From: an uncultured Acetatifactor sp.
GTDB lineage: Bacteria; Bacillota; Clostridia; Lachnospirales; Lachnospiraceae
DNA length: 46,180 nt
Direction of reading: 5' to 3'
Assembly (NCBI GenBank): GCA_910587555.1
Contig: CAJULV010000027.1
Span: forward strand, 1-46,180
Under the pieces are notes generated by a model that saw only the letters and a list, made by a program, of their open reading frames with translations, was not told where the DNA came from and made no database searches. Of this stretch, positions 22,700-30,911 are shown one piece after another (within the stretch, counting starts at the first letter, position 1; every line of letters starts with the position of its first letter). The position numbers were made by a program, and so were the translations under genes.

Positions 22700-25000
22700 T
22701 TACCTGTTCTCTCCCACATAGTTATGAATACGGTTCTGGATGATGCCCGCTACCTCATCCACTGATTTCTGGCCCTTAAAGAAAGCGTCAGCCTCCTCAT
22801 TGATAATCTTCGAAATTTCATCGTTGCCGTTGTAGGACACAGGCTTCGCTATATTCATCAACTCCATCACCCTGTCTACCTCCTCCTGGGTGGTTTGATG
22901 ATAAGTATAACTCCATCCGTCCTCGTATCCTATAGAGGAAGTTCCGCTGCTGGCAATGGGTTCTCCGTTATCGTCCAATACGATTTCTCCGTTTTCATCT
23001 GTGATATAGTCCGGGGTAACCGCCTTCTCCGCCATTTCCTGCAGCTTTGCTTTTCTGGTGGGGAACCCGCTCCTCCAGCGGTCCTCCTCCTCCGAAGCCA
23101 GTATACTCTCCAAAAACGCCCATGCGCCGTCCTTCTTCTCCGACTTCGCGGTTATGGCATATGCTTCTGCGGCTGTAAGGGCATGACCGCCGGTACCGTC
23201 GACAGTGGGGAAACCGACACAGTTATAGTCTCCCTGGAAAATCTCGCTGTACATCTGAATCTGATCAAAATCGTAAATATAGGCATTGGACAGCAGAACC
23301 TCTCCGTTCTGGATTCTGGTATACTCCGAATCCATTCCTTCTTCCCACTTTACCTCATCAGGGAAACGGTTTACGAATTCAAGTATGTTCTTAAATCCGT
23401 CCGTGTCAAAGCTGCACTCTCCCGTCTCCCAGTTAATAAATGCGTCCTCGTTGAACATCATGGCCGCCTGGAGAATCGCCTCCTTGGATGCATTGTCGAA
23501 AAGTTCCGCATCCGGATACTCGTTCGCCAGATTAATCAGCTCCTCCAGCGTCCAGCCTTCTTCGCTGCCTACCATGGAAGGACTGCCAACCACGGTCTGC
23601 ATACTGAAATAGTTGGGAATGCTCACAAGCTTTCCTTCATAAGTGTATGCATCCAATATGTTCTCCACAAAATCTTCACGATTCAGCTTACTGCTCCGTT
23701 CCAGATAAGGACCCAGGTCTTCCAGAACTCCCTTCGCCGCCATCTGGGAGATATTCACGCTGGACAGGTCAATCATGTCCGGACAGTTGTTGGAAGTAAT
23801 GTCGTTATTCAGGTTTGCCAATGCGTCAGACCATGTATTCTCGGTAAAGTTGTCATAATTCACATATTCCTTGATGGAAATATGGTAGGTATCGCTGGCT
23901 TTATTAAATTTCACCGCCTTGGACTGCAGGTTGTAGGATCCGCCCATAGTGGCAATGAGAATTGTCTCCTTCTGGGGCACCTCCTCTGCCTTCTTCTTCG
24001 TCAGCAGTGCAATTCCTCTGTCCTCGCTTTCCCAGTCTTCAATGACGGCTACAATCCTCCCGTCCTCCATCTGGCCGAATTTCCGCACACTGCTGCCGTT
24101 GATATCGCTGTCCAGCCAGTCGAACAGATATTTTCTTTCCTTATCTCCCAGATTATAGCCATACAGAGCAGTGCTGTCATTCATCAGGAAATCATATTCC
24201 GTCCCCGCCACAAATCCGCTGCTCCTGGAAACCCCTTCACAGGGTTCTCCCAGCTTCCTGCCGTCAAAGTCCACTTCACACAGAACATATGTACTATTGT
24301 TTCCGTCATAGCTGTTGTAACCTACGTACATGCTGCCGTCCCTGCCGCAGGCCATGGTATCAATCCAGGTGCTTCCGCCGCCTTCCATGGAAACGGTTCC
24401 CTGGCTGTTGCCTTCCCCGTCGAACAGCCAGATCACACTGTCGCCGGTAATATAAATACGTCCCTCTCCGTCCACTGCCAGCGTGTCTACGTAAGAATCC
24501 TCACCCACCAGTTCCGTCATGTCACTGGAAAAGACCTGTTTGCCCTCAGCGTCAAACTTTGCCAGGAACTGACGGGATTCACTGTAATCATCATTATAGG
24601 CATACATAATTGCGTACATCGTGCCGTCTTCCGCAAACTTGCCTCTGCTGATACTTTTGTTGCCGCCCTCTTCAGACCAGGTGATGGGCGTAGACACCAG
24701 GTTCTGGTCCGCCAGGGAATATTTGCAGATGTTCTGGCTGCTTTCACCGGTCTCCTCATCCCAATCATTGGAAAGATAATAGATATTTTCCCCCAGCAGC
24801 TGCATATCGTAATAATCTACATTCTCATCGTCTATGGTAATAAACTCCGGCACATAGGCCCATTCCTTCGCCGGGGCGGACTCACCGCCGTCCGCGTTCC
24901 CGCACGCCGCCAGAGATAATGCAGTCACGGCGGCAAGCGTCATCGCAGCCGAACGCCGCAATACAGTAACCGCTGAATGATTTTTGCATCCATTTTCCAT
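22700..25000 (-). CDS. Large two-domain solute-binding lipoprotein (operon start)
   Basis: 766 residues. Lipoprotein signal with lipobox LAAC (Cys33). Residues about 45-360 look like a propeller-type domain (YDMQLLGENIYYLSNDW, GEGRIYITGDSVIWLFDGEG, GRDGSMYVGYNSYDGN), and about 370-766 a family-1 solute-binding domain (ANLNNDITSNNCPDMIDLSS, VENILDAYTYEGKLVSIPNYFS, AYAITAKSEKKDGAWAFLESI). It is the first gene of the MalF/MalG operon and a clear paralogue of the protein encoded at 14670-17243. AAAGGA precedes the ATG. It should capture a carbohydrate ligand for the MalFG channel; what the propeller part does is unknown. Confidence 0.88.
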   Translation of the reverse strand: MENGCKNHSAVTVLRRSAAMTLAAVTALSLAACGNADGGESAPAKEWAYVPEFITIDDENVDYYDMQLLGENIYYLSNDWDEETGESSQNICKYSLADQNLVSTPITWSEEGGNKSISRGKFAEDGTMYAIMYAYNDDYSESRQFLAKFDAEGKQVFSSDMTELVGEDSYVDTLAVDGEGRIYITGDSVIWLFDGEGNSQGTVSMEGGGSTWIDTMACGRDGSMYVGYNSYDGNNSTYVLCEVDFDGRKLGEPCEGVSRSSGFVAGTEYDFLMNDSTALYGYNLGDKERKYLFDWLDSDINGSSVRKFGQMEDGRIVAVIEDWESEDRGIALLTKKKAEEVPQKETILIATMGGSYNLQSKAVKFNKASDTYHISIKEYVNYDNFTENTWSDALANLNNDITSNNCPDMIDLSSVNISQMAAKGVLEDLGPYLERSSKLNREDFVENILDAYTYEGKLVSIPNYFSMQTVVGSPSMVGSEEGWTLEELINLANEYPDAELFDNASKEAILQAAMMFNEDAFINWETGECSFDTDGFKNILEFVNRFPDEVKWEEGMDSEYTRIQNGEVLLSNAYIYDFDQIQMYSEIFQGDYNCVGFPTVDGTGGHALTAAEAYAITAKSEKKDGAWAFLESILASEEEDRWRSGFPTRKAKLQEMAEKAVTPDYITDENGEIVLDDNGEPIASSGTSSIGYEDGWSYTYHQTTQEEVDRVMELMNIAKPVSYNGNDEISKIINEEADAFFKGQKSVDEVAGIIQNRIHNYVGENR

Positions 25001-25123
25001 TTTATGTCACAATCCTTTCTTCTTCTAAAATAATACGCACGCCCGAAAACCCGAGTGCGTGCTTCCGCAATGCGGAATGAAAACCGACAGCCGAATGCGC
25101 ACACGAGTATAAAACAAAATACC

Positions 25124-25160
25124 CAATATGCAGCCTTCGGAATGCCACATATTGAGTATA
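25124..25160 (-). promoter_or_regulatory. Promoter and inverted repeat of the transport operon
   Basis: On the minus strand an extended -10 TGATATACT (TATACT at 25160-25155) has no good -35. CAATATG at 25124-25130 pairs with 25148-25154, so the inverted repeat covers the predicted transcription start and looks like an operator or 5' stem. A second stem (GCACGC/GCGTGC near 25038-25065) lies just before the Shine-Dalgarno. The rest of 25161-25309 shows no gene. Confidence 0.5.
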
Positions 25161-25309
25161 TCACACTATTTCAAAAATGCACCTTAAGATTTTATGAATT
25201 ACAGCGAAATAACGGCTAAAATTGCAATAATTTTGTAACATCCCCTGGTTTTCAGTTCTCTGGCACCCGATTATCGTTTTTTCATTCCCCCAATCGTATT
25301 CACCGGCAG

Positions 25310-26101
25310 TCACTTGATCCGGATGTAATACTTGCGCAGTTCCTGAATCCGCTTCCGGTGGCGCACCATGCTGCCCAGATGGTTATAAAACCAGAAGCCG
25401 TCCACCAGCAGGTTGTTGGCCCTTCCGATCTTCTGCTTCGTTGTCTTACCGTAATATTCCCCGCCGCATACGCAGGCTTCCCGCCCCTTCTCCTTCACCA
25501 GCCGGATTAAATCCGATTCACAGGTAATTTTACCGCGAAATTCCGTATATCCGAGGCCGGCACAGTCCGCCTTATGGGCATCACTTCCGCCGAAAACAGG
25601 CTTTCCGTGCATCTGTGCAATCTCCAGCGCCCCTGCATTGCTCTCGGGAGACTCGCATGCGTTAAAGCCCTCCACAAAATCAAATTCATCCATCACGGCC
25701 AGCTGGTTGCGGCGCGCAAGCGTACTCACAATGCTCAGGTATTTCTCCCCGCAGGGATGGGCCGGTCCCAGGATGCCGCCGTTTTTATGGACGATATCAA
25801 TCAGGAACTGAACGGGAAGCCCCCTTAATTCCAGGATTTTCAGCTTCACGCCCTCCGGCATGATCACCAGGATATGCCCCGCGTCTATGGTATCATATTC
25901 CACGCCCTTCAGCACCAGGAATCCGCCGTCCCGGCCCTCTTCCCTCACCTTTTTCCATACGCGGTAGCCCTTGTAAGAATCATGGTCGGTGACAAGCATC
26001 CCGCTAAATCCCCTGCTTTTTAGTATGGCGGCAAATTCCTCAATGGGCACCTTGCCGTCCAGCGAACCTTCTTTCGTATGGCAATGCATATCAAATTTCA
26101 T
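25310..26101 (-). CDS. PHP domain metal-dependent phosphoesterase-like protein
   Basis: 263 residues from the ATG at 26101, chosen because the PHP motif starts immediately after (MKFDMHCHTKEGSLDG) and AAAGGA lies upstream; frames further upstream look non-coding. Other metal motifs: TDHDSYKGY near 37, GVEYDTIDAGH near 70, GPAHPCGEK near 115, GGSDAHKAD near 168. The family includes DNA-polymerase-associated, histidinol-phosphate and nucleoside phosphoesterases (TrpH/YciV-like are small members); the substrate is not evident. It follows the FtsX permease gene by about 130 bases. Confidence 0.8.
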   Translation of the reverse strand: MKFDMHCHTKEGSLDGKVPIEEFAAILKSRGFSGMLVTDHDSYKGYRVWKKVREEGRDGGFLVLKGVEYDTIDAGHILVIMPEGVKLKILELRGLPVQFLIDIVHKNGGILGPAHPCGEKYLSIVSTLARRNQLAVMDEFDFVEGFNACESPESNAGALEIAQMHGKPVFGGSDAHKADCAGLGYTEFRGKITCESDLIRLVKEKGREACVCGGEYYGKTTKQKIGRANNLLVDGFWFYNHLGSMVRHRKRIQELRKYYIRIK

Positions 26102-26232
26102 TTTACATGTTATCCTTTCCCTCATCTGCCGCATCACTTTCCCCGGCATGCCGGCCTGTTTCCTTTCAGCCAGACGACGCAGAATGTATTTTCCTTCACC
26201 CCGGTCCTTCGCGGCGGCTGCCTGGACCGGTT

Positions 26233-29200
26233 TCAATCTATGCTCTTCAGTGATTCCGTCATGCTGATGCCCTCCAGCCTGCCTCCCATCGCCAGATTCA
26301 CGCCCCACGCAAACACCATCGTCAGCAGTCCGCTGTACAGATAGCTGACGGGCTTCACGTATATGTGGAATGACATCAGATCCACCCTAATCTCATTCAT
26401 GACAAAAGCGTGCAGCAGACGTCCCAAGCCCAGGCCCAGAAGCATCCCGAGTCCTGTCAGCATGATATTTTCCCGGAAAACATAAGCCGCCGTCTCTCTC
26501 TTATAGAATCCCAGAACCTTGATGGTGGCAATCTCCCGTACCCGTTCCGTGATGTTGATATTGGTCAGATTATAGAGAACCACAAACGCCAGTCCCGCCG
26601 CACAGAGAATAACCACCACCACAATGATATCCAGGCTGGCCATCATATTGCTAATCCTCTCCATGAAATCCCGGTTCACCGTTACATTTGCCACCTGCTC
26701 CAGCTTCATCAGTTCCGCGGAAACCTCATGGGCCGAGACTCCCTGAATGGGAGAATCCTCAGATGCCTCCCCTGCCAGGTTCAGATATACCGTCTTCCGC
26801 TCCGGTTCTTCCCCCGTCAGTTCCCTCCAGGTATCTTCTGATATATGAACATAATTATAAATATAATTTTCATATATTCCGGACACTTCCACCGTCATGT
26901 CACGCAGATTCTCGTCTCTCAGCGTTATCATATCACCGATTCGCACATTATAGTCTTCCGAAAGGCGATTGGAAATAACTGCCTTCCCCAGGCCCGGATA
27001 GTCAATTGCCGCTCCCCCGGTTGTATGCAGGTTCAGAAAAGGTTCCATGTCCTCCCTGCTCCCTGCCACCAGATAGACGGACTTTGTTCCGCCCTCCGCC
27101 ACCAAATCCACATTTTTCTCCATGACAAAGGTGTACGCTTCCACCCCGGAAGCCTTCATCTTGCCCAGCGCTTCCTCCAGTTCTTCGCCTGCCGCTTCTT
27201 TCAGGGAAATTCCGATATCATAAGTCTGTATCTCCTGAAACTGCTTCACCGCCACATCGGCAATGGAATCCTTGATGCCGAAACCCGTCACCAGCAGCGC
27301 CGTACATCCGCTGATGCCCACCATCATCATAAACAGGCGCTTCTTATACCGGAAAATATTCCGTATGGACACCTTGTGCAGGAAGCTGAGCCGCCTCCAT
27401 ACAAAAGGAATGTACTCCAGCAAAACCCGCTTTCCCGCCTTGGGTGCCTTAGGGCGCATCAATGCAGCCGCCACCTGCTTCAACTCCACCCGGCAGGACA
27501 GCCATGTGGTGCCGATGGAGCAGAGCAGGGATACGGTAAAGGAAATTGCCGCCAGCTTCCAGTTGAATACATAGAAGACGGGGTCCGCCCTGTACATCAT
27601 ACCGTAGCAGAACCAGATAAGCTCCGGGAACCCCCATGTCCCGGCAATGAAGCCGAAAACACATCCTCCCACTGCTGCCAGACCCGAGTAAATCATAAAT
27701 TTTGACATAATAATGCCTTCCCCATAGCCCAGCGCCTTCAGCACGCCGATCTGGGTGCGCTGCTCCTCCACCATACGGTTCATGGTCGTGATACACACAA
27801 GTGCCGCCACCAGGAAAAAGAACACAGGAAAAATGTTGGCAATTCCTTCTATTATATTGGAATCACTCTCAAAGCATACATAGCCGATATTGGCATCCCT
27901 GCCAAGCACATAAGTATCCGGCTCCTTCTGTTCAGCCAGTTCACGCTCCGCGTCCGCAATCTCCCTTTCCGCATCCGCCACCTGGGTGTCAAATTCTTTC
28001 CGGGCATCCTCGTATTCCTTCAGGCCCTCCTCATATTCCTTTTTCCCGTTCTCGAATTCCGTTTCCTTTTCCGCCAGGGCAGCCCGGCCCTCTTCCAGTT
28101 CCTTCCAGCCGTCGGCGATGGCCTGCTCCCCCTGGTCCAGCTCATCCTTTGCCTCCGATACAGCCTTACGCCCGTCCGCAATCTCCCATTTCGCCTCTGC
28201 CAGCTGTGCCTGTCCCTCCGCAAGCTGCTGCTTTGCCTCCGCCATGGCCAGCCACCCGCTGTTGAGCTGCTGCTCGGATTCCGCGATCTGCTGCTTCGCC
28301 TCCGCAAGCTGCTGCTCCGCTTCCGCAAGCTGTGCCTCACGTTCTGCCAACTGTGCCTGGTACTCCGCCAGCGTCTGTTCTCCTCTCTCTATCAGGGATG
28401 CCGCCACATCATAGGCTTCCCCTGAAATCTCCCCGCTCTCCACCTTCGCCTGAAGCTCCGCTTTCTGCTGCGCCAGGTTCCGCGACTGCACGTCAATCTG
28501 GTTTTTCCCCTCGGAAATCAGCATCTTCATGGTATCCACGGAACTGCTCTTGCTCCGCAGCTCCGCCTTCCCGTCGGCAAGCTGCCTCTCGGCGCTCCGC
28601 AAGTTCACCTCATTGCTGTCAACCAGGCGTTTCGCCTCCGCAAGCTCCGCCTCTTTACCGGCAATGACAGCTTCCCCCTGGTCCATCTCCGCTTCCTTTT
28701 CGGCGATGGTAACCCTGGCCCTGGCGATTTCCGCTTCCTTCTCCCACAGCACTGCCTCGCCCTCTTCCAGTTCCCTCTTGGCACTTTCCAGCTGCTGCGT
28801 ACCCTCTTCCATCTGCGCAGCCGCCTCCTCCAGCGTTTCCAGGGCGTCTGCCAGTTCCCTTTCCCCCTCCGCCTTTTTTTCTTCCAGTTCGGCCTTGCCC
28901 GCCGCAATCTGCTCCTGTGCCTCCTCCAGAATACGCCGGTATCTGTCGAGGGCTTCCTTCTCCGCAGCACTCTCCCAGGAAACCTCCTTCTCCTGGACAA
29001 AGGTATCGTACTCTTCGCTGTATAGCTGGTAATCCCGGTCAAATTTCACATAGATATCCGTAAAATAATCCGTGTCAAATCCCTCCGGCGGCAGGCAGAT
29101 AAAACCGGCCAGCCGCCCTGTGCCAATGGAAGTATTTCCCCTCTCATACTGCAGATATAGAGGCGACTGAACCAGGCCCACTATCGTATATTCCCTGCAG

Positions 29201-29730
29201 GCAAAATGCTCCAGCTCCTCCTGTGCATTGTCCTCCGACAGGTAAATGGTGCTGCCGATATCCGACTGTTCGAACATGCCGCTGTCCGCCACACATTCAC
29301 CGGCTTCCTGGGGCATCCTGCCGGAAACCAGCTTCAGCGTATTCAGCTCCTCCGTAATGCTGTAAGTCTTCACCGCCCCCTGGCTTCCGTCTTCCAGGCG
29401 ATAAAGGATATCAAAGGACACGGAACCCTCCGCCGCTGCCACATCCTTCATGCCGGAAAAGGCCTCTACATTCTCCTGGTCAAAGCCCAGGGTAGATACG
29501 ATACGAAAATCATAAAAGCCGTATCTGTTTAAGTACTTCCTGACAGTGGCAAGCATGGCATCCTTTGTCACCTTCAGTCCCGCAAAAAAGCCCACCCCCA
29601 AAGCAATGATGGCAAAAATCGCCATAAAACGGCCAAGGCTGGATCTGATTTCCCTGAATGTAGTTTTTCCCATTTCCCGCATGCCCTTATTTCCCATACA
29701 GCTTTCCCGAGCCTCTCTCCTGCCTGTCAT
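26233..29730 (-). CDS. FtsX-like ABC permease with giant coiled-coil insert
   Basis: 1165 residues. The first helix (FMAIFAIIALGVGFFAGLK, about 35-53) is followed by an extracellular MacB-type domain, then a coiled coil from about 255 to 615 with Ala/Glu/Gln heptads (AEAEQQLAEAKQQIAESEQQL). Three helices of the first FtsX module (about 635-770), a second extracellular domain and three closing helices (about 1020-1150) complete a double FtsX arrangement. With the ATPase encoded just upstream it should use ATP to move or release something at the cell surface. The ATGs at 29697 or 29673 are possible alternative starts. The coiled coil may reach through the wall, replacing a separate adaptor. Confidence 0.88.
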   Translation of the reverse strand: MTGRREARESCMGNKGMREMGKTTFREIRSSLGRFMAIFAIIALGVGFFAGLKVTKDAMLATVRKYLNRYGFYDFRIVSTLGFDQENVEAFSGMKDVAAAEGSVSFDILYRLEDGSQGAVKTYSITEELNTLKLVSGRMPQEAGECVADSGMFEQSDIGSTIYLSEDNAQEELEHFACREYTIVGLVQSPLYLQYERGNTSIGTGRLAGFICLPPEGFDTDYFTDIYVKFDRDYQLYSEEYDTFVQEKEVSWESAAEKEALDRYRRILEEAQEQIAAGKAELEEKKAEGERELADALETLEEAAAQMEEGTQQLESAKRELEEGEAVLWEKEAEIARARVTIAEKEAEMDQGEAVIAGKEAELAEAKRLVDSNEVNLRSAERQLADGKAELRSKSSSVDTMKMLISEGKNQIDVQSRNLAQQKAELQAKVESGEISGEAYDVAASLIERGEQTLAEYQAQLAEREAQLAEAEQQLAEAKQQIAESEQQLNSGWLAMAEAKQQLAEGQAQLAEAKWEIADGRKAVSEAKDELDQGEQAIADGWKELEEGRAALAEKETEFENGKKEYEEGLKEYEDARKEFDTQVADAEREIADAERELAEQKEPDTYVLGRDANIGYVCFESDSNIIEGIANIFPVFFFLVAALVCITTMNRMVEEQRTQIGVLKALGYGEGIIMSKFMIYSGLAAVGGCVFGFIAGTWGFPELIWFCYGMMYRADPVFYVFNWKLAAISFTVSLLCSIGTTWLSCRVELKQVAAALMRPKAPKAGKRVLLEYIPFVWRRLSFLHKVSIRNIFRYKKRLFMMMVGISGCTALLVTGFGIKDSIADVAVKQFQEIQTYDIGISLKEAAGEELEEALGKMKASGVEAYTFVMEKNVDLVAEGGTKSVYLVAGSREDMEPFLNLHTTGGAAIDYPGLGKAVISNRLSEDYNVRIGDMITLRDENLRDMTVEVSGIYENYIYNYVHISEDTWRELTGEEPERKTVYLNLAGEASEDSPIQGVSAHEVSAELMKLEQVANVTVNRDFMERISNMMASLDIIVVVVILCAAGLAFVVLYNLTNINITERVREIATIKVLGFYKRETAAYVFRENIMLTGLGMLLGLGLGRLLHAFVMNEIRVDLMSFHIYVKPVSYLYSGLLTMVFAWGVNLAMGGRLEGISMTESLKSID

Positions 29731-29831
29731 TCATGTCCTGCCGCTTTTGCCGCTTATCTTTTTCCGCATCAACCATGCGAAACCATCGGTCCACCTGATC
29801 CTTCTGCATCGGATACCGCAGATGCGCGAAA

Positions 29832-30536
29832 TCACCATTCAATATCCGCCACATCCACAATCTCCCGGTTCAACACCATGTCCGCAACAGTACCGCTCTT
29901 CACGGTAATGATACGGTCCGCCATGGCTGTCAGCGCCTGGTTGTGGGTAATGACAATAACGGTTCTGCCCATTTCCCGGCAGGTACTCTGCAGCAATTTC
30001 AGTACCGCCTTGCCCGTATTGTAATCCAGGGCGCCCGTAGGCTCGTCACAGAGCAGCAGCTTCGGATTCTTTGCCAGCGCCCTGGCAATCGCCACCCTCT
30101 GCTGCTCACCCCCGGAAAGCTGAGACGGGAAATTGTTCATCCGCGCCTTCAGCCCCACCTGCTCCAGCACCGTGGCGGCATCCATGGGATTCCTGCAGAT
30201 CTGTGCCGCCAGCTCTACGTTCTCCAATGCCGTCAGGTTCTGAACCAGGTTGTAAAACTGGAATACGAATCCCACATCGTACCGCCTGTAGGCAGTGAGC
30301 TGCTTTTTCTGAAAGGAAGACACCTCTTCCCCGTCCAGAAATACCTTCCCGCCGCTCAGAGTATCCATACCGCCCAGAATATTCAGTATTGTAGTCTTTC
30401 CGGCGCCGGAAGCCCCCACTATGACACAAAACTCTCCTTTTTCGATTTCGAAATTCACATCGTGAAGCGCATGAATTTCCACTTCGCCTGTCTTATAGAT
30501 TTTATTTACGTCCTGAAAACTTACGAAAGCCCCCAT
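29832..30536 (-). CDS. ABC transporter ATPase, LolD/MacB type
   Basis: 234 residues, one ATP-binding domain. Seen: Walker A GASGAGKTT near residue 36, Q-loop FVFQFYNLVQNLTA near 90, signature LSGGEQQRVAIARALA near 139, Walker B LLLCDEPTGALDYNTG near 160, and a His switch VIVITHN near 196. The DEPTGALD form is typical of the MacB/LolD/FtsE group that partners FtsX permeases. AGGATG precedes the ATG, and the FtsX permease follows after about 100 bases. Whether it also serves the reduced MacB-like protein at 17240 is unknown. Confidence 0.95.
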   Translation of the reverse strand: MGAFVSFQDVNKIYKTGEVEIHALHDVNFEIEKGEFCVIVGASGAGKTTILNILGGMDTLSGGKVFLDGEEVSSFQKKQLTAYRRYDVGFVFQFYNLVQNLTALENVELAAQICRNPMDAATVLEQVGLKARMNNFPSQLSGGEQQRVAIARALAKNPKLLLCDEPTGALDYNTGKAVLKLLQSTCREMGRTVIVITHNQALTAMADRIITVKSGTVADMVLNREIVDVADIEW

Positions 30537-30664
30537 ATTTTACCATCCTGACTTAAGATTGCATTGCAGATGCGGCTGCGTACTGCCCTGAGAAAGAATG
30601 TGTCCCCGAGGAAACACATCCGGCATGGGTGTGAAAAACAGCGATTGGGCAGTCACATTTTATT

Positions 30665-30694
30665 ATTATAGCACAAAACCTTTTCATCTTCCAA
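30665..30694 (-). promoter_or_regulatory. Promoter of the ABC ATPase-FtsX operon
   Basis: Minus-strand TTGGAA (30694-30689) and TATAAT (30670-30665) with an 18-base spacer. It overlaps the opposite promoter at 30681-30709, so the two units may compete for RNA polymerase. Confidence 0.6.
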
Positions 30695-30709
30695 GCTTTT
30701 TGATATAAT
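30681..30709 (+). promoter_or_regulatory. Promoter of the giant glycosyltransferase
   Basis: TTTTCA (30681-30686) and an extended TGATATAAT (TATAAT at 30704-30709), 17-base spacer, predicting a leader of about 195 bases. Confidence 0.55.
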
Positions 30710-30765
30710 ATGATTGTGAAATTACCGTAATAGCAGTAATCCGGATATTAACAAAGTCAACAACC

Positions 30766-30814
30766 CCGCTGCAAGCAACGGAGCATCAAGCTTGTAGCAC
30801 TGCAAGCAGCGGAG
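30766..30814 (+). repeat. Direct and inverted repeat in the leader
   Basis: GCTGCAAGCAACGGAG at 30768-30783 recurs as CTGCAAGCAGCGGAG at 30800-30814, and CCGCTGC (30766-30772) pairs with GCAGCGG (30806-30812). Possibly a folded 5' leader. Confidence 0.5.
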
Positions 30815-30911
30815 TATGTGACCCTCGCGGCATTCGCCAAATGGATGCTGACGCATCCACTTGTCTCATTGCCCGCGGGAATCAACAAAAACTGTAAAAG
30901 GGAGACCGCAT

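Larger units (their letters stand above)
30537..30911. other. Intergenic region with overlapping divergent promoters
   Basis: No gene is seen in these 375 bases. They hold the back-to-back promoters at 30665-30709, a leader of about 195 bases for the glycosyltransferase with a direct/inverted repeat at 30766-30814, a GGATGC/GCATCC hairpin near 30847-30862 and a CCCGCGGG palindrome. Confidence 0.6.

Noticed and set aside
22895..24919. 674-codon plus-strand frame opposite lipoprotein A
   Set aside because: It is antisense to a well-supported lipoprotein gene, lacks a ribosome site and has no recognisable domain.
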